A stretch of 64,000 nucleotides of DNA from positions 1 to 64,000 of the forward strand of contig CAYWTB010000003.1 in assembly GCA_964461135.1 (NCBI GenBank). The letters run 5' to 3'. The position numbers and the translations under genes were made by a program. The first letter of the stretch is position 1. Each line of letters starts with the position of its first letter. This DNA comes from RQOF01 sp964461135 (GTDB lineage: Bacteria; Calditrichota; Calditrichia; RBG-13-44-9). The notes under the pieces are model-generated. The model saw only the letters and a program-made list of their open reading frames with translations, was not told the DNA's origin and ran no database searches. Below, in pieces: positions 43,100 to 51,336 of this stretch.

Positions 43100-44401
43100 A
43101 TGGAGAATATTGAGGTATCAAAAAAAATGGAGATACTGCAGGAAGAAAACAAACGGTTAAGAATCGCTGTCGAAGAATTATCGGTATTGAACGATATTGC
43201 CATTGCGATTACTTCCACACAGGAGCTGGAAAATATTGTTGATTTAATCGTCCAAAAATGTGTTAAGCATTTAAAAGTAGAGCAGGGCGTTGTTATGCTG
43301 CTGGATGAAAAAGATGACCAGAATCCATTTCGGACCATGGTTCGTAAGCAGGATACGCTAGCCGATTTACTGCCCTACCGGTTGGATACCCAGCTGACCG
43401 GTTGGATGCTGAGGCATCAGGCGCCTTTGCTGGTTAATGATTTTAACAATGATGACCGGTTTCGGGGGATTTCTGAAAAGGAAACTCACATCAGTTCTCT
43501 TTTAAGTGTACCAATGTTGTTAAAGGGTAAAATGATAGGGCTACTGACGGTTTTTAATAAACGAAACCATGCCAGCTTCATGCCGGAGGATCAGCGGCTG
43601 CTGTCAATCATTTCAGCACAGTCTGCTCAGATTATTGAAAACGCCAGGCTCTACAAAGGAGAACAGGATTATGTGCGTATTCAGGAAGAGATGCGATTGG
43701 CCGGTGAAATTCAGGTAAATCTGCTTCCTAAAGTTGTACCTGAAATTCCCGGTTATCAGATTGCAGGACGCAGCATACCGGCAAAAGATGTTGGAGGTGA
43801 TTATTATGATTTTATCCAGATAGAAGAAGATCGCCTGGCATTTTGTCTGGGAGATGTTTCCGGGAAAGGAATGCCGGCAGCGATGTTGATGGCGAACCTG
43901 CAGGCCACTCTTCGGGGTCAGACCGCATCCTCGATTACCTGTAAGGAATGTGTTGAACGATCAAATTCCCTGCTGCATCAGAGTACCGATCCTCAAAAAT
44001 TCGTTACCCTCTTTTATGGAATTATAAATACCCGGACCAATGATCTCTGTTACTCCAATGCCGGACACGATAATCCATTTTTATTAAGCCGCGATGGAGA
44101 AGTAAAGAGACTGCAGACGGGTGGTATTGTTCTGGGATTTGTTCCGCAATTTCCATTTGCGGAAGAAAAAATACCCTTTCGGGAGGGTGATATCCTGGTT
44201 TTGTACTCCGATGGTATTACAGAAGCCATGAATGATAAAGAAGAGGAATTCGGAGAAACACGGCTGGAGGAGGTTATAACAACCTATCGCCAGGAATCGG
44301 CTGATCAGATCATCGGCAAAATATTAGAAACAATAGAAGCACATGTAGGTAATGTGCCGCAAATGGATGATATGACCATTGTTGTTCTGAAGAGAAGCTG
44401 A
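43100..44401 (+). CDS. GAF domain-containing RsbU/SpoIIE-type protein phosphatase
   Basis: 433-residue PP2C-like serine phosphatase. A short coiled-coil start (KKMEILQEENKRLRIAVEEL) leads to a GAF domain at about residues 35-185, then the SpoIIE/RsbU phosphatase with RLAGEIQVNLLPKVVPEIPG, AKDVGGDYYDFIQ (metal-binding Asp), LGDVSGKGMPAAMLMA and LVLYSDGITEAMN near the end. Such proteins dephosphorylate anti-anti-sigma factors. No partner is adjacent; the DRTGG-HATPase protein at 12271 has a kinase domain of the opposing type. The ATG at 43100 is used; a TTG at 43094 is also in frame. Confidence 0.9.
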   Translation: MENIEVSKKMEILQEENKRLRIAVEELSVLNDIAIAITSTQELENIVDLIVQKCVKHLKVEQGVVMLLDEKDDQNPFRTMVRKQDTLADLLPYRLDTQLTGWMLRHQAPLLVNDFNNDDRFRGISEKETHISSLLSVPMLLKGKMIGLLTVFNKRNHASFMPEDQRLLSIISAQSAQIIENARLYKGEQDYVRIQEEMRLAGEIQVNLLPKVVPEIPGYQIAGRSIPAKDVGGDYYDFIQIEEDRLAFCLGDVSGKGMPAAMLMANLQATLRGQTASSITCKECVERSNSLLHQSTDPQKFVTLFYGIINTRTNDLCYSNAGHDNPFLLSRDGEVKRLQTGGIVLGFVPQFPFAEEKIPFREGDILVLYSDGITEAMNDKEEEFGETRLEEVITTYRQESADQIIGKILETIEAHVGNVPQMDDMTIVVLKRS

Positions 44402-44503
44402 AAGCACTTCTGGAAAACGAGCTACTTAAAAGAACAAGGTAATTAGATTTTAATTTTATTCCCTATATAGATTTTTTAAAAATTTTAAAAAGTGAGTGAT
44501 ATC

Positions 44504-45265
44504 ATGTTTATGCGATTTATTCAATTAAAGATAAATATGGATTATCGGGAAATAATTAAGCCATTCTATAATAATAGTATTATTCCTGAACTCCAGGAAA
44601 TTAAAGGGTGTTTATTTGCAGGATTGATTCAAAGCAACCGTTCGTCGGATGAATTAATTTCAATGACGCTCTGGAAAACTAAAGCGCAAGCGGAAGCTTT
44701 CGAGCAAAGTAAGACGTTTCAGAAATTAATGAAACGCATTAAGCCATTCCTTTCAGGATCCAGTGAGTGGAAGATCCAGTTATCCGAGGATCTGCAGGTA
44801 CAATACTCACCCGTGCAGGAGGAACCGATATTGACAGAGTACGAGGTTACAGCTCATACCTCAAGTGGTGAGAGTGAATCGTTGGAAAATCCCCGCATGT
44901 ATGTTCGCCTGGTATCCTTGATACTGCAGGAGGGTAAAGTGGATGAATTCAGGCATATATATAAAAATCAAATAATTCCTGCTTTGAATGCCTCTCCCGG
45001 TTGCCGTTATGCTTATTTGATAGAAAGTCTCCAAAACCGGCACGAGATTATATCGGTGAGCATTTGGGAAAATAAAAAAGATGCTGATTTATATGAAGAA
45101 AGCGGGAGATTTGCGGAACTAGTTGACAAAGTAAAACATACATTCTCTGAATTCTATCGTTGGAAGATGGCCCTCGAAAAAAATATCCGGGGCGAAGTAA
45201 AAACCAGCGAAGATATGAAAGTGGACTATTATGGTCTGGTGAGTGCACGGCGATTTAAGGAATGA
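44504..45265 (+). CDS. tandem antibiotic-biosynthesis-monooxygenase-like (ABM) domain protein
   Basis: About 253 residues with two copies of a dimeric alpha/beta-barrel ABM-like domain: copy one begins FMRFIQLKINMDYREIIKPF with SMTLWKTKAQAEAFEQS, and copy two begins MYVRLVSLILQEGKVDEFRH with SVSIWENKKDADLYEES. Each ends with a helix before KIQLSEDL / RWKMALEKN. ABM domains act in quinone or heme-related chemistry or as sensors; nothing specific can be said. A GTG at 44492 is four codons upstream. It follows the phosphatase by about 100 nt. Confidence 0.72.
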   Translation: MFMRFIQLKINMDYREIIKPFYNNSIIPELQEIKGCLFAGLIQSNRSSDELISMTLWKTKAQAEAFEQSKTFQKLMKRIKPFLSGSSEWKIQLSEDLQVQYSPVQEEPILTEYEVTAHTSSGESESLENPRMYVRLVSLILQEGKVDEFRHIYKNQIIPALNASPGCRYAYLIESLQNRHEIISVSIWENKKDADLYEESGRFAELVDKVKHTFSEFYRWKMALEKNIRGEVKTSEDMKVDYYGLVSARRFKE

Positions 45266-45370
45266 TCTCTGTCGGGTATGAGTCATAATATTTCATTCGA
45301 ACATTATTATTACGGACATTATTAATCGAAATCCTTTAATTTATTTTATAATATGTAATAGAAAACAGCG

Positions 45371-45778
45371 ATGATTGGTAAAATCATTCTGCATTATAAA
45401 ATTCTTGAGAAACTTGGCCAGGGTGGCATGGGTGTAGTCTACCTGGCTGAAGACACCAGGCTGGACCGAAAAGTGGCGATCAAGTTTTTACCTCGCCATA
45501 TTGCCGGTAATTCCGATGAGTGCAAACGTTTTGAAATCAAAACCAAAGCAGCGGTAGCATTAAGCCAGTCCAATACATCAAGGAACTATACCATCGAAGA
45601 AAGTGATGACCAGCAATTTATAACAATGGAATACATTGAAGGCCGGGAACTTAAAAATTTGATAACCGACCAACATGATTTGCCTGGTGAGGAAGGCGGT
45701 CATGGTGTGCCGAAACCAGAAAATATCAAAGAAGTCCTTTCCCGGCTGGATAAATATTTAGGCCCTGTAGAAAAATGA
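45371..45778 (+). pseudogene. Ser/Thr kinase N-lobe remnant 2
   Basis: Kinase start MIGKIILHYKILEKLGQGG with GMGVVYLAEDTRLDRKVAIK, so the nucleotide loop and the lysine are intact. After KAAVALSQSNTSRNYTIEES and MEYIEGRELKNLI the frame diverges, and the HRD and DFG motifs are absent; it ends after 135 residues. The stop overlaps the next start by 4 nt (ATGA). A truncated paralogue of the kinase at 46305. Confidence 0.75.
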
Positions 45779-46149
45779 AAATTCATTTCGGAAAAGATAG
45801 CATGAATAATCTTGGACAAAGTTTAGATCGTATTATTGAAAGAAATGATCAGCTGAAGCATGTCAGCAAAAACAGTTTAGAGTATGGTGATTTCGTTTTT
45901 GTAAAGACCCGGAATTCACTCTATAAAATACGCAAGGCTGAAAATAACCTGTATGAGGTTTGGGGAGGCTGGTTCGACCGCAAAGGAATATCGCCCCAAC
46001 GGCTTTCCATTCGCGGATGCACCTGGGGTGGGAGTATCATAAATATCGGTATGGTAGCTGCATGTGGCTTGTGTCTGGAATTTGGGAATAACCTGATCAC
46101 AAGTCCCGTAACCGGCATAATACTTATTAAATCAGATAAACTAAATTAA
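45775..46149 (+). CDS. conserved-looking small protein of unknown function
   Basis: 124-residue protein, start coupled to the kinase remnant stop. The first half is charged and helical (MNNLGQSLDRIIERNDQL); the second is beta-rich with EVWGGWFDRKGISPQRLSIRG, CTWGGSIINIGMVAACGL and GNNLITSPVTGIILI. Two Cys are in the second half. I do not recognise the family, but the tidy ending and composition suggest a real protein. It may have been the 3' partner of the truncated kinase. Confidence 0.5.
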   Translation: MKIHFGKDSMNNLGQSLDRIIERNDQLKHVSKNSLEYGDFVFVKTRNSLYKIRKAENNLYEVWGGWFDRKGISPQRLSIRGCTWGGSIINIGMVAACGLCLEFGNNLITSPVTGIILIKSDKLN

Positions 46150-46194
46150 GCCAGCAAATTAAAACTATCAAAAAAACTACTCTCAGGAAAACAT

Positions 46195-46308
46195 ATGGTT
46201 AGCAAAAATATTTTACATTATAGGATTTTAGCCAAACCCGGCGAGGCCCAACCTGTCTTCCGTTGGCAGCCAGGCAGGCTGTCAGATTACTTGATGAGGT
46301 TGGCATGA
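46195..46308 (+). pseudogene. Ser/Thr kinase leader remnant 3
   Basis: MVSKNILHYRILAKPGEAQ matches only the first 15 or so residues of the kinase family, then the frame runs in unrelated sequence and stops at 46306-46308, overlapping the ATG of the next kinase at 46305. A short relic or a leader that couples translation to the intact kinase. Confidence 0.55.
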
Positions 46309-48936
46309 ATGATTTGGTCGGGAAAACCATACTTCATTATAAAATTATAGAAAAAGTCGGGCAGGGCGGTATGGGTGTGGTGTATCGGGCGGAGGACACC
46401 AGGCTAAAACGACAGGTTGCCATTAAATTCCTGCCCCACCATATTTCTGCTAGCGAAGAGGAACGCCGGCGCTTTAAAATTGAAGCCCGGGCGGCTGCAG
46501 CGCTGAACCATCCCAACATCGCTACGATTTATGCCATCGAAGAAGCGGATGATGAAATGTTCATCGCCATGGAATACATTGATGGGCAGGAGTTAAAGGA
46601 GATGATCAGGAAAATTTCCCCTGGCTCCCCTTTAGAAAAAGAAGAGCGCGGGGGATTTCTTCCGCTTGATGTGGTCATCGATTGTGCCCTCCAGATTGCT
46701 GAAGGTTTGAATGCCGCCCACGAGAAGGGTATTTTGCACCGGGACATTAAATCTTCCAATATCATGATAACCGGTAAAGGCCAGGTGAAAATTATGGACT
46801 TTGGTCTGGCTAAAGTGCGGGGTGATGTGGAAATTACCATGGCAGGAACAACCCTTGGCACAGTCGCTTATATGTCTCCCCAGCAGTTATTGGGTGAACA
46901 GGTTGATGAACAATCCGATATCTGGGCCTACGGAATCGTCCTTTATGAACTTTTAAGCAGTCAACTGCCTTTCAAGGGAACATATGAGCAGTCAGTCATG
47001 TATGCGATTACTCATGATGATCCGATCCCGCTATTGGAATTGCGGGCAGATATTCCCCCATACCTGAAAAATATTGTAACTAAATGTCTGGAGAAGAATC
47101 CGGCCTCACGCTATCAAAACTTTCACCAGATCCTCTCTGATTTGAGAAACGAAGCTCTTCAACCGGATCAGGTTTCGGAAGTTCCTGTAACAGGAAAATC
47201 TGTGACAAAGCGGGTTTCGCTTACAATGGGACGAAGGCTTTCCTTTTTGCTGGCGGCATTTTTTCTGATCCTGGTTCTGGTCTGGATGTTTGTCTTTTCT
47301 GGCTGGCAGGATATAAGGAATGGCTTCAGTTCAAAACCAACCGAACAACATCTCCTTGTCCTTCCTTTCACCAATGTAGGGGGTGAAGCCCGCGACCGGG
47401 CATTCTGTGATGGATTGCTGGAAACCCTGACCAGCAAACTGACACAATTGGAACAGTTTCATGGTTCTCTTTGGGTGGTACCGGCCAGTGAGGTGATCCG
47501 GAATAAAATTGAAAGTCCCGGTTGAAGCACATAAATTATTTGGGGTGAATCTGACCGTCACCGGAAGCCTGCAGCGGGTTGATGATACCTTCCGTTTGAT
47601 TCTGAATCTGGTAGATGCCAAAAATCTGCGGCAACTTAACTCTGCAGTGATAGATGTCAAGGCAGTGGATGTTTCCGCCTTGCAGGAAAAATCAGTTACT
47701 CAATTGCTGGCAATGCTGGATTTGGAGCTTAATCCGGGGACGCGGAAAGTTATTGAAGCGGGCACAACGTCCGTTGCAGGCGCATATCAATTTTATCTGG
47801 AAGGACGGGGCTATTTACAGCGGTATGAAAATACCGAGAACGTTGATGCAGCCATCAGTCTTTTCAAACTTTCCGTTAAAGAGGATTCGCTCTATGCCCT
47901 GGCTCACGCAGGATTGGGGGAAGCGTATTGGCGTAAATACGAAAATCTGAAAGATGTGCGATGGGTGGAGCTGGCAACCAGAGAATGTGAGCAGGCATAT
48001 GGGCTGAACAGTGATCTCGCTCCGGTGAATGTAATTTTAGGAATGATTCATGCAGGTACCGGCCGGTATGAAGAGGCCGTGCAGAATTTTCAACGCGCCC
48101 TGAAAAGTGATCCGACTAACGCGGCTGCATATCGTGGCCTGGCAAGAGCTTATGAGGCCCAGAAATTGTTGGGAAAAGCCGAGTCCACCTATAAGAGAGC
48201 TATTGAATTGAAACCGGATTATTGGGCTGGTTACAATGAATTAGGAACATTTTATTACCGGCATGAAAGGTACCAAGAAGCTGCCAGCCAATTTCAACAG
48301 GTCGTGAGGTTGACTCCGGATAATTACCGAGGTTATAATAATTTGGGTGCAATATATTATCTTTTGGAACGTTGGAAAGATGCCCGGGAGATGTTTGAAA
48401 AGTCCTTTTCCCTGCATAGCTCCTATAGCGTGGCTTCCAATTTGGGGACCCTTTACTTTATCGAAGGTAAATATGCTGATGCTACGCGGAGGTATGAATC
48501 GGCTTTAATAATAAACAACAGTGATTATTTGATTTGGGGAAATCTGGCTTCTGCATATTACTGGACTCCGGGTGAACGGCAGAAAGCACAAAATTATTAC
48601 CACCGGGCGATTGACCTGGCCGAAGAACAGAGAAAAATAAATCCTCATGATGCGGATGTCATTTCTGATTTGGCCGGATATTATGCCATGACCGGGGATA
48701 GTGAATCGGCTTTATCCCTTTTGCAACAATCATTAGAAATGTCTCCCAATGACGCTCAGATAATGTATCGTGCCGGAACAACCTATGAACAGTTAGGTGA
48801 GCGTGAAAACGCGATATATTGGATTATAAAAGCTATGGAGAGTGGCTATTCAAAATCTGAAATAGAGCATCAACCTGAATTGCGTAAATTGCTGGCTGAT
48901 GCGCGTTTCAAAGACATGGTAAAAAATAAAAACTAA
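46305..48936 (+). pseudogene. transmembrane Ser/Thr kinase with FlgO-like and TPR domains, frameshifted
   Basis: Full-length architecture split at about 47520. The first frame (46305-47525) has the kinase: LHYKIIEKVGQGGMGVVYRA, Lys in RQVAIKFL, HRDIKSSNIMI, DFGLAKV and the activation segment GTTLGTVAYMSPQQ. A transmembrane helix (FLLAAFFLILVLVWMFVFSG) near residue 315 and the start of a FlgO/cyclase-like domain (HLLVLPFTNVGGEARDR) follow. The second frame starts inside the same domain (EAHKLFGVNLTVTGSLQRV) and continues into at least six TPR motifs to 48936. A one-base change in AGTCCCGGTTGAAGCAC restores a single protein of about 875 residues. All kinase motifs are intact, so it may be a sequence error. 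Confidence 0.8.
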
Positions 48937-49013
48937 CCTATAGCAATAATGATTTTATTTTTAAGATTGTTAATTAACTCAATCCATTTCATTTATCCTT
49001 AAGGAGGACAAGT

Positions 49014-49457
49014 ATGAACAGAAAATTTAATATCATCGCTGCGATTGTGGCGTTAATGGTTCTTACGGGTATTTTTTCTGGTGGTCCGGACAGTTCTTTT
49101 AACCTGTTTGGTCAAAACCCACCAAAGAAGCATAAGATAGCCATAAAGAAAATGAAAAATAAAGTAACCAAAATGAAAGAATGGAAAGCTGTTGATGCGG
49201 AAGATACACTGGTTACAAAAATAAAAGTAAAGAAAGGAGACGAGATCATTTGGGAGGCGGATGGTTCTGATCTGTACTTCCAATTCATGGATAAGCAGCT
49301 TTTTGGAGACTATACTTATTTTCTGGAAGATGGTAAAAAATTAAAATTGATTGTTGGAGATCAGGCGCAAGCAAAGACCTATAAATATGCCGTTTTCTGC
49401 ATTGCAGATTTAGAATTTGCCAGAGGTGATTCACCGCCAGTCATTATTGTAGAATAG
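49014..49457 (+). CDS. secreted protein of unknown function
   Basis: 147-residue secreted protein. Signal peptide IIAAIVALMVLTGIFSGG; the next 35 residues are Lys-rich (KKHKIAIKKMKNKVTKMKEW). The rest has the pattern of a small beta-sandwich (VKKGDEIIWEADGSDLYFQF, KYAVFCIADLEFARGDSPP), reminiscent of cupredoxin-like folds, but no copper-ligand set is visible. AAGGAGG before the ATG is an excellent ribosome site, and a strong hairpin lies just after the stop. Follows the kinase-TPR gene by 77 nt. Confidence 0.65.
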   Translation: MNRKFNIIAAIVALMVLTGIFSGGPDSSFNLFGQNPPKKHKIAIKKMKNKVTKMKEWKAVDAEDTLVTKIKVKKGDEIIWEADGSDLYFQFMDKQLFGDYTYFLEDGKKLKLIVGDQAQAKTYKYAVFCIADLEFARGDSPPVIIVE

Positions 49458-49473
49458 CTTGTTTGTTGAGCTG

Positions 49474-49507
49474 CCGGTAAGAAAGCGTATTCGGGCTTTC
49501 TTACCGG
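49474..49507 (+). terminator. strong hairpin after the secreted-protein gene
   Basis: Perfect 13-bp stem: CCGGTAAGAAAGC (49474-49486) pairs with GCTTTCTTACCGG (49495-49507) over an 8-base loop. It lies 17 nt after the stop of the 49014 gene and is followed by AGTTCTTT, a short imperfect T-run. Probably an intrinsic terminator. Confidence 0.7.
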
Positions 49508-49596
49508 AGTTCTTTAAATTTATTAGTGGTTCACATCTATTTTTCAGCTGGTTCCCCCAACTTCTCATTCGTTATTAAAAAACAAACTAATGAGTG

Positions 49597-49852
49597 CCTT
49601 AGCTCCAAAAAATGTTTTTTAAGTCATTGATTTTTAATAATTACTAAATAACAGCAAAATAAAGGTCATTGTCCCGGGAGGGACCACTGCGTGGCGAGGA
49701 GTGAAAACGACAAAGCAATCCCCATAAGATTTTTACAAAATTATCCCCCCTGGGATCAAATCAGGAACAGTGAGATTGCCACGACATCCATGTCTCGCCA
49801 CATAGTGGCCACTTCTGTGACAATGACAACATTCTAGTTTTCGGAGCTAAGG
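49597..49852. repeat. nested inverted-repeat (MITE-like) element
   Basis: The gap 49508-50159 holds a 256-base element with 10-base terminal inverted repeats CCTTAGCTCC (49597-49606) and GGAGCTAAGG (49843-49852). Inside are longer inverted copies beginning GTCATTGTC (49665) and ending GACAATGAC (49827), both with GTGGCGAG words, similar to the GTCATTGCGAG-type repeats common between genes in many bacteria. No transposase. The rest of the gap up to the transposase start at 50160 shows nothing further. Confidence 0.65.
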
Positions 49853-50159
49853 GAATAATCATAAAAAATAATTGAGTGTGTCATCTCATTTTGTTGAAAT
49901 CCATCCGAATAAGTACTATATTTCATTAAGTAATCTGTATTATTCTATGCAATTCCGATCTGGGAAGAGTAGACTGTGTATATTAGAATGATGCACTTTC
50001 AGTTATTCGTTCTCCCGCGAAATTTCACCTCCCATTGCAGGCTGAGCCTGGATTTATTTATAAATAAAGATTAAATATTTTCTTTATCATAAATTTCAGG
50101 TGCGCCTTGGTCAAAGAAAAACATAAGGCCTCTAAACAAAAATATTCCCCGGAATAAGC

Positions 50160-50813
50160 ATGATATTCAATCCGGATAAACACCATCGACGATCGATCCG
50201 TTTGAAAGGATATGATTATTCCCAGGTGGGCGCATATTTCGTAACCATCTGCGTTCAGGATCGGGATTGTATTCTAGGGGAAATCATTAATGGTGAAATG
50301 AAATTGAACGCAGCCGGCAAGATGATTCATAATTGGTGGAATCAATTACACAAGAAATATCCAATTATCGAATTAGATGAATTTATCGTAATGCCCAACC
50401 ATTTGCACGGAATGATAATCGTAGGGGCAGACCCATGTGTCTGCCTTGATAATCATAACGCCATCAATATAAATCGCAAGGATAACCGTCGTGATTCACG
50501 GGCAAAAATATCAGGGGATCGGTGGGATTTATTTTATAATAAAAAGGGCGAACACGCAGGTTCGCCCCTACCGAATCCGGTTTCATTATCCAGAATAATA
50601 CAATGGTTTAAAACCATGACGACCAATCAATATATTCGCATTGTAAAACAAAATGATTGGCCCCCATTCAATAAACGTTTATGGCAACGTAATTATTACG
50701 AACGCATTATCCGTGATAAAAACGAAATGAACCGCATCCGAAAATATATTATTCAAAATCCCTTGAATTGGAATTCGGATATTGAGAATCCTGATAATTT
50801 GGAAACTGAATAA
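50160..50813 (+). CDS. REP-associated tyrosine transposase (RAYT), copy 1
   Basis: 217-residue Y1-type transposase of the TnpA_REP family. Opening HHRRSIRLKGYDYSQVGAYF, then FVTICVQDRDC and the His-hydrophobe-His motif MPNHLHGMIIV near residue 85. The catalytic Tyr is expected in the C-terminal helix around NQYIRIVKQN. RAYTs mobilise or spread REP palindromes, single-strand style. Two REP palindromes are embedded in frame within this gene (50421-50571). The upstream 20 bases (AAAAATATTCC, GGAATAAG) are repeated before copy 2 at 50992. Confidence 0.85.
   Translation: MIFNPDKHHRRSIRLKGYDYSQVGAYFVTICVQDRDCILGEIINGEMKLNAAGKMIHNWWNQLHKKYPIIELDEFIVMPNHLHGMIIVGADPCVCLDNHNAININRKDNRRDSRAKISGDRWDLFYNKKGEHAGSPLPNPVSLSRIIQWFKTMTTNQYIRIVKQNDWPPFNKRLWQRNYYERIIRDKNEMNRIRKYIIQNPLNWNSDIENPDNLETE
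50421..50571. repeat. REPIN-like pair of palindromes inside the RAYT coding sequence
   Basis: Left palindrome at 50421-50445 begins GTAGGGGC and folds GGCAGAC with GTCTGCC. Right palindrome at 50545-50571 ends GCCCCTAC and folds GGGCGAAC with GTTCGCCC. The two GTAGGGGC heads face each other, the layout of a REPIN. The open frame of the transposase runs through the whole element, adding about 50 residues between the HLH motif and the C-terminal helix. Confidence 0.7.
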
Positions 50814-50965
50814 ATGATAGGTAAAACAATCTCACATTACCGTATCATTGAACAACTCGGTGCCGGCGGCATGGGTGTGGTGTATAAAGTAGGGGCGAAG
50901 TGACCTGGCTCCTACTTAAGCGCACCGTGGCTCTGAAATTTCTACCCCCGGAACTAAACCGCTTT
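50814..50965 (+). pseudogene. Ser/Thr kinase N-lobe remnant 4, interrupted by a REP
   Basis: Immediately after the RAYT stop: MIGKTISHYRIIEQLGAGG with MGVVYK, then a REP-like palindrome (50889-50915) containing a stop, and past it RTVALKFLPPELNR-like sequence in a shifted frame. It ends where the second RAYT element begins (GCAAAAATATTTTCC near 50967). The remaining kinase is absent. Confidence 0.7.
50889..50915. repeat. REP-like palindrome within the kinase remnant
   Basis: The sequence begins GTAGGGGCGAAGTGACC and ends GGCTCCTAC, so the GTAGG/CCTAC ends pair. It is a degraded copy of the REP family seen at 50421, 50545 and 51337. Insertion here splits the kinase nucleotide-binding lobe. 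Confidence 0.6.
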
Positions 50966-50991
50966 AAGCAAAAATATTTTCCAGAATAAGA

Positions 50992-51336
50992 ATGATCTAT
51001 GAACCGGATAAACACATCGACATTCGGTCCGTTTGAAAGGATGTGATTACAGCCAAGTTGGGTATTATTTTGTAACCATTTGTGCGCAGAATGGGGATTG
51101 TTCACCCTGTGAGATATTTTATAGATCGACGCGTAAAAAGATAAATTGTCCAATTATCTCACAGGGTAAATTTGGGGAAATCATTAATGGGGAAATACAA
51201 TTGAATGCGGTCGGTAAAATGATTCATTTGTGGTGGCATCAATTGACGCAGAAATATGTAAATGTTGAATTGGATGATTTTATTATGATGCCCAACCATT
51301 TGCATGGGATCATTATCGTTAATGATAATGATGATG
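50992..51336 (+). pseudogene. RAYT transposase copy 2, truncated and frameshifted
   Basis: Begins like copy 1 (ATGATCTATGAACCGG...), but base losses before 51033 break the frame. From 51033 (TTG) the frame carries GCDYSQVGYYFVTICAQNGD, then MPNHLHGIIIV near 51288, and stops being RAYT-like at the REP palindrome at 51337. The C-terminal helix with the catalytic Tyr is lost. A 64-base perfect-stem insertion lies within it at 51104. Downstream the frame is fused to the DUF5916 protein. Confidence 0.75.
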
